Shown: piece after piece, positions 1 through 8,164 of the stretch
Layout: every line of letters starts with the position of its first letter
How positions within the stretch are numbered: position 1 is the first letter of the stretch
DNA from: Bacillota bacterium
GTDB lineage: Bacteria > Bacillota > Sulfobacillia > JAMCWA01
Direction of reading: 5' to 3'
Assembly: GCA_023475165.1 (NCBI GenBank)
Contig: JAMCWA010000112.1
Coordinates: forward strand, 5,456 to 69,455
DNA: 64,000 nucleotides
Notes under the pieces: generated by a model
Databases searched by the model: none
Told to the model about the DNA's origin: nothing
The model's input: only the letters and a program-made list of their open reading frames with translations
Program-made: the position numbers and the translations under genes

Positions 1-2
1 GT

Positions 3-155
3 CTCTCCCAAACTGTTTTGGTGGGCGAGGAGCACCGCGCGGTGATGCTGGAGGCTGGGGAGAAACTGAAGAGCTTCCTTCTGAACGTCCTGCAAAGGCT
101 ACCGGTCGAAAGAAGATGTAACTGCCTGGCCACGGCGGGCCCCTTGAGGGTATAG
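3..155 (+). CDS. C-terminal end of an unidentified protein, cut by the window edge
   Basis: An open frame enters from the left edge and stops at TAG 153-155. The translated end (about 50 residues) has normal codon use and an amphipathic stretch around GEKLKSFLLNVLQRL. I do not recognise the family. It lies 48 bases before mtaD on the same strand and could be the preceding gene of that operon. The other two frames are closed early or have poor composition, which is the main reason for choosing this one. Confidence 0.4.
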   Translation, partial: LSQTVLVGEEHRAVMLEAGEKLKSFLLNVLQRLPVERRCNCLATAGPLRV

Positions 156-203
156 TGTTCCAAACCCTTTACCCGATCCCCGCGAGCTGGGAGGAATGCC
201 CCC

Positions 204-1517
204 TTGTCCAAACTTCTTATCCGCGGCGGAACTATAGTAACGATGACCGGGCCTGCGAGGGCCCCGTTAACAACCGATCTCGCCGTTGAAGATGGCCTGA
301 TCAAGGCCCTCTTCCCGGTAGGAGACGCTTTACCTCGTTGGCAGCCCGACGAAACCATCGACGCTACCGGTCTGCTGGTGCTGCCTGGTTTCAGTAACAC
401 CCATTCCCACGCGGCCATGACCATATTGCGGGGCATGGCCGATGACTTCCCCCTCAAGGAATGGCTGGAAGCAAAGATCTGGCCCGCGGAGACACGCCTG
501 TCAAGAGAGGACGTTTACTGGGGGGCCTTGCTGGGATTGGCCGAAATGATCCGCTCCGGGATAACCTCGCTGGCCGATATGTATTTCTATGCCGAAGAGG
601 TGGCCCGGGCTGTCGAAGAGGCTGGGGTCCGTGCCTTGCTGGCCAGGGGGCTTTTCAGCCGGGCCTGGGAGGCTTCCCTGAACGAGGGTTTGGACCTTCA
701 CCAGCGGTGGCAGGGCCGGGGAAATGGGCGAATCAGCGTGGCCCTGGCTCCCCATGCCCCTTACACCTGTTCGCCTCCTCATTTGAAGGAGGTGAGGCAG
801 TTAGCTGGGCAGCTTGGGGTCCCCATTCATATCCATCTGGCGGAAACGCGCCGGGAGGTGGAAGAGAGCCGGAAAAACCACGGCTTAACCCCGGTAGAGT
901 TTCTGGAAAGGCTGGGGCTCTTTGAAGTCCCCGTTCTCGCCGCCCATTGTGTCCACCTCTCGCCTTCCGACGTCGAGCTAATCGCCCGGCGCCAGGTGCA
1001 GGTGTCTCACAACCCTGTCAGCAACGCCAAACTGGGGAGCGGGATTGCCCCCCTGCCGGCTCTTCTGCATTCCGGTGCCCGGGTTGCCCTGGGTACCGAC
1101 GGTGCCGCCTCCAGCAACCGGCTGGATATGTTCGGAACCATGCGCCAGGCTGGCTTCCTGCAAAAAGCCGCCAACGAGGATCCGACTTTTCCCGATGCCT
1201 ATCAGCTTCTCCGCCTGGCCACCCAAGGTGGTAGCCAGCTTTTTCCCGGGAGTGGACAGATTACCCCCGGAGCTAACGCCGACCTGATCCTCATCGATCC
1301 GGACCGCCCCCACCTGACGCCGTCGTGGGACGTCTATTCCTCCCTGGTCTACTCGACCCAGCCTCAGGATGTGCGAACGGTGATCATCGGCGGCCGGACG
1401 GTCATGAAAGACTGGGAGCTTCTGACCATAGATGAGGCGGCAGTCATAAGAGAGGTCCGGAAAAGAGCGGCTGGGTTGGCGTCTCATGAGGTCCAAGCCC
1501 CCCTAAGAGACCGCTGA
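204..1517 (+). CDS. mtaD: 5-methylthioadenosine / S-adenosylhomocysteine deaminase family (MtaD/DadD type)
   Basis: An amidohydrolase-superfamily deaminase that converts the adenine of MTA, SAH or 5'-deoxyadenosine to hypoxanthine, giving the 5'-substituted inosine. The 437-residue length is normal. Visible motifs are the metal site THSHAAM near residue 68, HIHLAET near 210, AAHCVHL near 245 and the metal aspartate in GTDGAASSN near 295. The start is TTG at 204, preceded by GGGAGGA at a good distance. It heads an operon with a phosphorylase, a class II aldolase and MtnA. This suggests that the first step of salvage is deamination rather than direct phosphorolysis of the adenosine form. Family assignment is firm; which of the three substrates dominates cannot be read from the sequence. 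Confidence 0.9.
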   Translation: MSKLLIRGGTIVTMTGPARAPLTTDLAVEDGLIKALFPVGDALPRWQPDETIDATGLLVLPGFSNTHSHAAMTILRGMADDFPLKEWLEAKIWPAETRLSREDVYWGALLGLAEMIRSGITSLADMYFYAEEVARAVEEAGVRALLARGLFSRAWEASLNEGLDLHQRWQGRGNGRISVALAPHAPYTCSPPHLKEVRQLAGQLGVPIHIHLAETRREVEESRKNHGLTPVEFLERLGLFEVPVLAAHCVHLSPSDVELIARRQVQVSHNPVSNAKLGSGIAPLPALLHSGARVALGTDGAASSNRLDMFGTMRQAGFLQKAANEDPTFPDAYQLLRLATQGGSQLFPGSGQITPGANADLILIDPDRPHLTPSWDVYSSLVYSTQPQDVRTVIIGGRTVMKDWELLTIDEAAVIREVRKRAAGLASHEVQAPLRDR

Positions 1518-1595
1518 AAGAATCAAAACGCAGTTTGTCAGCACTTTCCCGGTTCCTCTGCTTTGGGCAAGTCGGCACCCCAAGGAGGCATTATC

Positions 1596-3698
1596 ATGAA
1601 AAAGCCGAGCAAACTCGTCCTCATCGGGCTGGATGCGGCTGTTCCGGACCTCATCGAGGAATTCTCCCGGGACGGCCGGCTGCCCAACCTGACCAGGCTC
1701 ATGGAGAAGGGCACCTTCAGCCGGGCCTATTACTCCATTCCCGGCGTCACCCCCGTCTGCTGGGCTTCTGTCGTCACCGGCGCCTACCCCGGCACTCATG
1801 GGATAGTGGATTTCTCCGTCCACCTGCCGGGGACCAGTCTCGACGAGTCGAGCAACGCCTTCCGGTCCGACCTCCTCCAGGCCCAGACCTTCTGGGAAGC
1901 GGCCGAGGAGGTCGGGAAGCGCAGCGCGACCGTGAATTTCCCCGGAGCCTGGCCACCCGTCACCAGAGACGGGATCTGGGTGGCGGGCCTTGGTTCGCCA
2001 GCTACTGGTTCACCCTTTGAGATCAAGTCCAGTAGCTGCTTTGTCGCTGGTCGGTCCGTCAAGGCCACCAGGGACGGAACTGTTCTGGCCTTTCAGCCGG
2101 TGGAGACGGAGGCCCAAGGAAAAAGGAGCGGGGATAGGGAGGCTCGCCTGCGTTTGACCCCTGATAAGGACCCCAAGGGGGATGGTCCGGAGTTCCGGCT
2201 TGTAGCTCATTATGATCTGGCAAGAGGGTCCTACCATCGCCTTGCCCTCCACCGAGTGGTGTCAGGTAGCCTTGGTTCCCCATCATTAGTAAAGCCCCTT
2301 TCCCAGGTCGCTTTCCTTTCCGGCGAAATAACCCCATGGGGAAAAGCGGAAGCGGCAAGATCCCGTCCGGCCAGTACAACCCAGGATCCTGCCCCCCGGC
2401 CAGTTGATGGGTCCCCGGGCTTAGAGCCCCCCTCCGAGGGAACCAAGGTGGCCGATCTGACCCCGGGTCTGTGGAGCCCCTGGTTCCAGGGCTATTTCCT
2501 CGTCGAAGGAGAAAAACGCCTGGGGACCTTCCGTTTCAAGCTGACCGAGCTTTCACCGGATCTTTCTTCCTGTAAGCTCTACTGTTCTCAGATCATGGCC
2601 ACGGATAAGATGGCCCGGCCGGCCAGCCTCGGTCCGGAGCTGGTCGATGCCGTCGGACCGATGGTTGAGAATTCCGGGACGCGCGGGTACGAGAGGGGCT
2701 GGGTAGACGAAGAAACGGTCCTGGAGGAGGCCGCCTACAAAGCCAACTGGCTGGCCGAGGCCGGCGTGCACCTCCTGGATCATCTCGGGGTCGACCTCCT
2801 TTTCTTGAAGTGGCACTTTCTGGATCATGTCCAGCATACCTTCTGGGGAAGATTCGACCCTCTTTCGCCCTGGTTTGTCCCAGAAGAAGGGGAGAAATAC
2901 CAGAGCCTCATAGCCCGGGCTTACGCCATCGCCGACCGGCTGGTCGGAAAGTTCCTGGAGCGGGCCGGCGAAGATACCCTGGTTCTGGTGGTCTCTGATC
3001 ACGGTCATACCCCGCATCTTAAGGCCATGTCCATCAACAACCTCCTGGCTCAAGAGGGCCTCATAACCTGGCACCCCGGCGCCTCCGGCCGACCGGTGGT
3101 CGACTGGGCCAGAACCCGCGCTTACGCCGGCCCTGACATCGGGAATATCTATATCAACCTGCAGGGAAGGGACCCCCAGGGCATCGTCAAGACCAGGGAT
3201 GAGTATCAGCGGTTACAGGAGGAGATCATCAACATCCTTTTAGACTATCGCGACCCGGAGACGGGCGAGAGGCCAGTGGAGATCGCCCTCAAGAAGGAGG
3301 ACGCGCCCCTCCTGGGTCTCTGGGGCGACCGCTGCGGGGACGTTTTCTACCTCATGCGACCCGGGTATAGCGGGGCAGCCAACTGGTTCCCCTTGACGCA
3401 AGATCAGCGCATCCTCGTCGCCATGGGACCTGAGGTCCGGACCGAGGGAGAACACGGGCAGTTCAAGTTCATCGCCCCGAAGTTCCAAAGTGCCCACGGT
3501 TACGTCCTCCCCACCGTCAAGCTGGGCAAAGGCTCCGAACAAGCCGTTTTCATCCTGGCCGGGCCGGGAGTACGCCAGGGGTATCGCCGGGAACGTCCCA
3601 TCCACCTGGTGGACATCGCCCCGACCCTGGCTGCCCTCCTGGATATCCCCGTTCCCAGGAACTCCGAGGGGGCGATAATCCATGACTGCCTCGTCTAG
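1596..3698 (+). CDS. AlkP-superfamily phosphohydrolase / phosphodiesterase (type I)
   Basis: A 700-residue alkaline-phosphatase-superfamily protein of the type I phosphodiesterase / nucleotide pyrophosphatase group. The N-terminus VLIGLDAAVPDLIEEF carries the first metal-binding aspartate, GVTPVCWASVVTG the nucleophile region, FLKWHFLDHVQHTFWG and VVSDHGHTPH the remaining metal ligands. I start it at ATG 1596 because AAGGAGG lies just upstream; an in-frame start at 1563 has no ribosome site. No signal peptide is seen, so it is probably cytoplasmic. It sits between mtaD and mtnP, so a role on a salvage intermediate is plausible but inferred. Around 2255-2440 it holds a Pro/Ser-rich stretch (near SRPASTTQDPAPRPVDG) that looks like an insert compared with relatives I remember. 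Confidence 0.85.
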   Translation: MKKPSKLVLIGLDAAVPDLIEEFSRDGRLPNLTRLMEKGTFSRAYYSIPGVTPVCWASVVTGAYPGTHGIVDFSVHLPGTSLDESSNAFRSDLLQAQTFWEAAEEVGKRSATVNFPGAWPPVTRDGIWVAGLGSPATGSPFEIKSSSCFVAGRSVKATRDGTVLAFQPVETEAQGKRSGDREARLRLTPDKDPKGDGPEFRLVAHYDLARGSYHRLALHRVVSGSLGSPSLVKPLSQVAFLSGEITPWGKAEAARSRPASTTQDPAPRPVDGSPGLEPPSEGTKVADLTPGLWSPWFQGYFLVEGEKRLGTFRFKLTELSPDLSSCKLYCSQIMATDKMARPASLGPELVDAVGPMVENSGTRGYERGWVDEETVLEEAAYKANWLAEAGVHLLDHLGVDLLFLKWHFLDHVQHTFWGRFDPLSPWFVPEEGEKYQSLIARAYAIADRLVGKFLERAGEDTLVLVVSDHGHTPHLKAMSINNLLAQEGLITWHPGASGRPVVDWARTRAYAGPDIGNIYINLQGRDPQGIVKTRDEYQRLQEEIINILLDYRDPETGERPVEIALKKEDAPLLGLWGDRCGDVFYLMRPGYSGAANWFPLTQDQRILVAMGPEVRTEGEHGQFKFIAPKFQSAHGYVLPTVKLGKGSEQAVFILAGPGVRQGYRRERPIHLVDIAPTLAALLDIPVPRNSEGAIIHDCLV

Positions 3699-3751
3699 CG
3701 GTCTCCCAGGAGACCGCTGAAACACAGGCCCTATCGGAAGGAGCAGGACAC

Positions 3752-4564
3752 ATGCTAGTAGGAGTGATCGGCGGGACCGGTTTCTACGATCTCCTCGCCA
3801 ACGTCCGTGCAGAAGTGCTAACCACTCCCTATGGCCAGGCCACTGTATACTTTGGTCATTACCGGGGAAAAGGGGTGGCCTTCATCCCGCGCCATGGCCA
3901 GGGTCACCGGCTCCTGGCCCATCAGGTCAATTACGCCGCCAATCTCATTGCCTTTAAGGAAGCCGGGGTGGAGAGGGTCCTGGCCACCTGCGCCGTCGGC
4001 TCGCTGAACCTTGATTTTCAGGTCGGGGACCTGGTCCTTTTACATCAGTTCGTGGACCACACCAGCGGGCGGTTTAATTCGTTTGGGAAAATCTCCGTCA
4101 ATATGGCCGATCCCTACTGTCCTGAGCTGCGAAACTGCTTCCTCCAGGCGGCCCAGGAGCTCGGTACAGACCTTCACGCCACCGGAACGTACATCTGTGT
4201 CAATGGTCCCCGCTATGAAACCCGTGCCGAGATCCAGCTCTTTCGCAAATGGGGGATGGACGTCGTTGGCATGACCAACGCCACCGAGGCGACCCTGGCC
4301 CGCGAACTGGGTCTCTGCTATTCGACCCTGGCCATCGTCACCGACCTGGCCGCCGGGATTTCCGACATACCTCCCGACCTGGATACCCACAGAAAAGTGG
4401 TACAGGCCAACCAGGCCAGGCTGGCCCAGCTGCTCCTGCAAACAGTAACTCTGGTGCCGGAAAAGAAAGGCTGCGCCTGCGAGGCCACCTATCAAAAAGC
4501 GTTGTCCGCCCGCCACCTGCGGCCGCCCGATGTTTATGCCAAAGGCGACGGGTCGTCGCCGTGA
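3752..4564 (+). CDS. mtnP: 5'-methylthioadenosine / methylthioinosine phosphorylase (PNP family 2)
   Basis: Phosphorolysis of the 5'-modified nucleoside to a base and 5-methylthioribose-1-phosphate (or 5-deoxyribose-1-phosphate). Length 270 residues is typical. The phosphate loop GVIGGTGFYDL is at the start, with PRHGQGHRLLAHQVNY near residue 50, GPRYETRAE near 150 and GMTNATEATLARELG near 175. After this comes IVTDLAAGIS: the T-D pair resembles enzymes that use adenine nucleosides, whereas AAG-S resembles methylthioinosine phosphorylases, so the base preference is open. The upstream deaminase favours the inosine form. ATG at 3752 follows GGAAGGAG. Confidence 0.88.
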   Translation: MLVGVIGGTGFYDLLANVRAEVLTTPYGQATVYFGHYRGKGVAFIPRHGQGHRLLAHQVNYAANLIAFKEAGVERVLATCAVGSLNLDFQVGDLVLLHQFVDHTSGRFNSFGKISVNMADPYCPELRNCFLQAAQELGTDLHATGTYICVNGPRYETRAEIQLFRKWGMDVVGMTNATEATLARELGLCYSTLAIVTDLAAGISDIPPDLDTHRKVVQANQARLAQLLLQTVTLVPEKKGCACEATYQKALSARHLRPPDVYAKGDGSSP

Positions 4565-4589
4565 TCTCTGTCGGGACTTCTCAGGCTTA

Positions 4590-4637
4590 GGAGACCTCTG
4601 AAAAGCCCCCAGCCGCTTTGGCACAATCCGCTGGAGC
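4590..4637 (+). repeat. Intergenic repeat family C, copy 1
   Basis: A 48-nt element directly after mtnP begins GGAGACCTCTGAAAA. It matches 36 of 48 positions, without gaps, in a second copy at 15849-15896. Shorter pieces with the core GAGACCGCTGAAA occur at the ends of mtaD (about 1507-1519) and of the AlkP gene (about 3710-3722). All copies lie at 3' ends or in gaps between genes. The function is unknown. Confidence 0.6.
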
Positions 4638-4797
4638 AGTTCTCTTGGAATGAAACGTCGCTGTGGCGGATGGTGGTGCAATCGGCCAGCAATAGTTTGC
4701 TATCAAAATGGTTTAAAACGTGGCCGATTTGTGGCGCTCCCCTGTTTTGCCGCAAGCGCCAAAAGAGGAAAATCTATTCTTGGACGGGAGGATAACC

Positions 4798-5376
4798 ATG
4801 AATCTGGAAGATCTCAAGAAGGAACTGGTCGCCATCTCTCGCCTGGCCTACCACCGGGGATTGACCAGCGGGGTGAGTGGCAATATCAGCCAGCGCGTCC
4901 CCGGCCACGATCAGGTCTTGATCAAGCGCAGTGGCACCAGCTTTGCCGATGCCCAAACCTCAGATTTCCTCCTGGTGGCGCTGACCGGAGAGTTGCTGGC
5001 TGGTAGCGGAACCCCCTCCGTGGAAATCAATTTCCATCTGGGGATTTACCGGGAGCGCCCCGACGTGGGAGCAGTCCTCCACGGTCACTCCACCTTCGCC
5101 ACGGCCTTTGCTGTAGCCGGGAAAACCCTTCCGGCATTGACCCTGGCCAGTGCGGAAGGCCTTGGAGAGGTGCCCCTGGTACCCTACGCCCCAGCCGGTT
5201 CGCAGGAGCTGGCCGCGCTCGTCGTCCAGGCCTTCCGCTCAAGCAATATCAAGGCGGCTCTCCTGCGGCGGCACGGGATGGTTACCGTGGGAAAAGACCT
5301 CCGGCAAGCCTTCTATCTGGCGGACCTGGTGGAGGATACGGCCAAGGTGGCCCTCCTGGCCCGTCTTATCAGCTAG
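4798..5376 (+). CDS. Class II aldolase (probable methylthioribulose/deoxyribulose-1-phosphate aldolase)
   Basis: A 192-residue zinc-dependent class II aldolase of the fuculose-phosphate aldolase (AraD/FucA) fold. Recognisable elements are GLTSGVSGNIS near the N-terminus, the acidic residue in TPSVEINFHLGIY, the metal site VLHGHSTFATAFA and the C-terminal LLRRHGMVTVG. ATG 4798 is chosen for GGGAGG just upstream; a longer frame from 4720 has no support. In known DHAP shunts such an aldolase splits 5-methylthioribulose-1-phosphate or 5-deoxyribulose-1-phosphate into dihydroxyacetone phosphate and an aldehyde. Its place immediately before mtnA supports that reaction here. No mtnB/C/D/E genes of the universal methionine salvage pathway are visible in the window. 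Confidence 0.85.
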   Translation: MNLEDLKKELVAISRLAYHRGLTSGVSGNISQRVPGHDQVLIKRSGTSFADAQTSDFLLVALTGELLAGSGTPSVEINFHLGIYRERPDVGAVLHGHSTFATAFAVAGKTLPALTLASAEGLGEVPLVPYAPAGSQELAALVVQAFRSSNIKAALLRRHGMVTVGKDLRQAFYLADLVEDTAKVALLARLIS

Positions 5377-5401
5377 TACAAGAACAGGGAGGGCGCGGGA
5401 C

Positions 5402-6481
5402 ATGTCCCAGCGGGTGGCAAACTTCTTCTCCGACCTCAGGAGGAGACAGCAACTGCTATTACCGGTCTGGTTTGAAGACGGACAGGTGATCATCCTTGAC
5501 CAGACCAGACTTCCCTTTCAGGAGCACCACCTGGCCCTCCGCCATGTCAATGAAGTAGCCGTGGCCATTAAGGCCATGCAAATCAGAGGTTCCGGGGCTA
5601 TCGCCCTGGCCGGCGCCTGGGGCCTGTACCTGGCAGCTTTAACGAACCAGTCCACCCCCGAGCAAATCAAAGAAGCCGGCGACCTCTTGAAGAAGACCAG
5701 ACCCACGGCGGTCAACCTGCAAAAGACCATTGATGAAATCACCCGGGAACTGGAACCGTTCCAGGGTGAAGCGTTGACCAGGACCGTGGAAGATCGCGTG
5801 CTGGCCATAGTCCAAAGGCAGCTCGACTTTGAAATCAGGCTGGGGCATTTTGGCGCCCAGGTCATCGGGGACGGGGATACCATTCTTACCCACTGTCACT
5901 CGGGGGCCCTGGCCGGGGCCGGCTACGGCGGTCGAGCCCTCTCGGTCCTCCGGGCGGCGGTGGAGCAGGGGAAGAGGGTCAAGGTCATCGCCAGTGAGAC
6001 GCGACCCTACCTGCAAGGCGCCAGGATAACGGCCTGGGAGTTAGGACAGCTGGGAATTCCCGTTACCCTTATCACCGATAACATGTCCGGTTTCGTCCTC
6101 CAAAGGGGGATGGCGGATCTGATACTGGTTGGCTCCGACCGGGTGGCGGCCAACGGTGACCTGGCCAACAAGGTTGGCACCTACTTATTGGCCCTGGCGG
6201 CCAGGGACAACGTTGTTCCCTTCTACACCGCCACTTCCAGCCACACCATCGACCTATCCACACCCAGCGGGAAAGAGATTGCGGTAGAAATGAGAGATCC
6301 CCGGGAAGTGCTGCTCTTTAACGGGGCACCCATCGCCCCGGAAAGTACCGGGGCCATTTATCCCTCCTTCGACATTACCCCGGCGGAACTCATCTCCGGG
6401 ATTATCACCGAAAGAGGGGTCCTTCGCCCGCCTTACCGGGAGAAGCTGGCCTGGCTAGGCTTAGAAAGAGAGACGAGGTGA
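5402..6481 (+). CDS. mtnA: 5-methylthioribose-1-phosphate isomerase
   Basis: It isomerises methylthioribose-1-phosphate (or 5-deoxyribose-1-phosphate) to the ribulose form. At 359 residues it has the length of the eIF2B-like MtnA family. Family motifs include IRGSGAIALAGAWGLYLAA, THCHSGALAGAGYGG with the active-site Cys, ETRPYLQGARITAWEL, and GSDRVAANGDLANKVGTY with the catalytic Asp. ATG 5402 follows AGGGAGG; a frame open to 5150 overlaps the aldolase and is a shadow. The product is the substrate of the aldolase encoded just upstream, so the last three enzymes form a complete branch to DHAP. Confidence 0.92.
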   Translation: MSQRVANFFSDLRRRQQLLLPVWFEDGQVIILDQTRLPFQEHHLALRHVNEVAVAIKAMQIRGSGAIALAGAWGLYLAALTNQSTPEQIKEAGDLLKKTRPTAVNLQKTIDEITRELEPFQGEALTRTVEDRVLAIVQRQLDFEIRLGHFGAQVIGDGDTILTHCHSGALAGAGYGGRALSVLRAAVEQGKRVKVIASETRPYLQGARITAWELGQLGIPVTLITDNMSGFVLQRGMADLILVGSDRVAANGDLANKVGTYLLALAARDNVVPFYTATSSHTIDLSTPSGKEIAVEMRDPREVLLFNGAPIAPESTGAIYPSFDITPAELISGIITERGVLRPPYREKLAWLGLERETR

Positions 6482-6492
6482 CTTTTACCTGG

Positions 6493-6521
6493 CCCCACAC
6501 CTGTGTCGTGGGGTTACTTTC
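6493..6521 (+). terminator. Possible terminator between convergent mtnA and ferritin-like gene
   Basis: CCCCAC (6493-6498) and GTGGGG (6508-6513) form a short 6-bp stem followed by TTACTTT. The U run is weak, so this is only a moderate candidate for ending the salvage operon. Confidence 0.35.
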
Positions 6522-6533
6522 CGGGGAAAACAG

Positions 6534-7046
6534 CTATTTTAGCGGTGGCTCCGGCCAGTCTCCCTGGGCCAACACCGGGCTCAGGGGCCAGGAGCGGTCG
6601 GGCAGCCCGTTGATAACCTGGGCAAACCAGGAGGAATGCAGGTCCTCATCGACCAGGTTCTGCTGCAGGCTCTTAAGCAAGGCTGGGTCATAACCGTCAG
6701 ACTCTAACTCCCGAATCAACTTCTGGTAATCCGTCACCGCTTTGGCCTCAATCTTAATGTTGGTTTTTAGCATGGTCGCCACGTCGGTCGCCCCCAAAAA
6801 CTTACCCAGAGCGGCGCCCAGAATGGGCGACAACACATCACCAACCCTGGTGGGCTGGCCGCCTGACCCGATGACGAGGTCGCTGATTTTGTCGGCATGG
6901 CCCTTTTCCATGGAAGCCACCCGTTCCAAGCCAGTGGCGACATAGGGGTCATCCACAGCCCTGCTCTGAGCCAGGTAGTTATCCACCTGCGTGAGCTCCA
7001 GGCTGTAAAACCAATTGAGCCGGGATAATAGCTCCTCCTGATCCAA
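6534..7046 (-). CDS. Ferritin-like diiron protein
   Basis: A 170-residue helical protein that resembles the ferritin-like superfamily. Candidate diiron ligands are spaced as in that fold: E in FYSLELTQVD, E and H in SMEKGHADK, E in KIEAKAVTDY and E/H in VDEDLHSSW. The middle of the protein (PILGAALGKFLGATDV) is more hydrophobic than in rubrerythrins, and there is no rubredoxin domain. Start is TTG 7046 after a GAGGAAAGGGA site. It stands alone, converging on mtnA and upstream of nothing obvious. A role in iron or oxidative-stress handling is likely but not shown. Confidence 0.65.
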   Translation of the reverse strand: MDQEELLSRLNWFYSLELTQVDNYLAQSRAVDDPYVATGLERVASMEKGHADKISDLVIGSGGQPTRVGDVLSPILGAALGKFLGATDVATMLKTNIKIEAKAVTDYQKLIRELESDGYDPALLKSLQQNLVDEDLHSSWFAQVINGLPDRSWPLSPVLAQGDWPEPPLK

Positions 7047-7150
7047 CTTATATCCCTTTCCTCATAAGTCCTGTTTATCCTATTCTGCCCCACCTCCCCT
7101 GTTTTACCCGCAGTGCCGCACGCTGGCCTTATCCGCCGGCAGGGGACGGC

Positions 7151-8077
7151 TCAGCCTTCTCTCCCCGCAGCGGCTTCCTTCTCCGCCCGTTCCCGTTCTC
7201 TGTTTATGAGCTTCTCCAGGAAGTCCCGAAAACCCTCCCCCAGTTCCTCATCACGCAGGGCAAACTCCACGGTGGCCTCTAGGTAACCGAGCTTCTCTCC
7301 TACGTCAAAGCGGCGGGCCTTGAGGTCGTAAGCATAGATGGGCTGCTGCCGAACCAACCGGCACAAAGCATCGGTCAACTGGATCTCGCCGCCAACACCC
7401 GGTGACAAGCCGGCCAGAATATCGAAGATGGCCGGTTCGATGATATAACGACCGACGATGGCGCGACGGGAGGGGGCCACCTCCGGACGGGGCTTTTCCA
7501 CCAGATCGACCACCCGGTGCACCTCAGGCCCAACGGGATATTCCACCACCCCATCGGTGGCCACGATCCCGTAGCGACGTGTTTCCTCTCTGGCAACAGT
7601 CCGGGTGGCAATGACAGTCCCGCCCAGGCTTTCATGGATGTCCAGCAGTTCCCGCAGACCGGGAGGTTCGCCCACAAAGACCTCGTCCCCCAGCAGAACG
7701 GCAAAGGGCTCATTCCCCACATGCCGGCGCGCCTGCAGGACGGCGTGCCCCAACCCGCGCGGTTCCTTTTGCCGGATAAAATGGATATCCACCAGCCGGG
7801 AGATGTCCCGAACCTGCTCCAGCAGATCCGGCTTGCGGCTCTGTTCCAGGAAATGCTCGAGCTCCAGGGAACGGTCAAAATGGTCCTCAATGGCCCTCTT
7901 GCCCCGTCCGGTGATGATGAGGATGTCCTCAATCCCCGACTGGACGGCCTCCTCCACCACATATTGGATGATGGGGGTATCCACCAGTGGGAGCATCTCT
8001 TTGGGTTGGGCTTTCGTGGCTGGGAGGAATCTTGTCCCCAGCCCGGCCGCAGGAATAACGGCTTTGCGGACCTTCAT
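7151..8077 (-). CDS. galU: UTP-glucose-1-phosphate uridylyltransferase
   Basis: Makes UDP-glucose from UTP and glucose-1-phosphate. The 308-residue protein begins with the nucleotide-binding signature AAGLGTRFLPATKAQPKE, followed by ITGRGKRAIEDHFD, FIRQKEPRGLGHAV and GEIQLTDALC, all diagnostic for bacterial GalU. ATG 8077 has GGGGGAAG upstream. It is the last gene of a minus-strand set for activated sugars (manC, rfbDBCA). With galE at 15.7 kb it can supply UDP-galactose. The glycine-rich and charged C-terminus is ordinary. Confidence 0.93.
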   Translation of the reverse strand: MKVRKAVIPAAGLGTRFLPATKAQPKEMLPLVDTPIIQYVVEEAVQSGIEDILIITGRGKRAIEDHFDRSLELEHFLEQSRKPDLLEQVRDISRLVDIHFIRQKEPRGLGHAVLQARRHVGNEPFAVLLGDEVFVGEPPGLRELLDIHESLGGTVIATRTVAREETRRYGIVATDGVVEYPVGPEVHRVVDLVEKPRPEVAPSRRAIVGRYIIEPAIFDILAGLSPGVGGEIQLTDALCRLVRQQPIYAYDLKARRFDVGEKLGYLEATVEFALRDEELGEGFRDFLEKLINRERERAEKEAAAGREG

Positions 8078-8164
8078 CAGTCTTCCCCCAATTCTACCTT
8101 GGCCGGCCTGTTGGCCCGGTCCAACGATATGGCGGCGCTATCCGCTTCCACGCAGAGGCACATC

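Noticed and set aside
461-925. 154-codon frame inside mtaD, and other long shadow frames in GC-rich genes
   Set aside because: Explained by high GC in real genes on another frame; no ribosome sites, unnatural composition.
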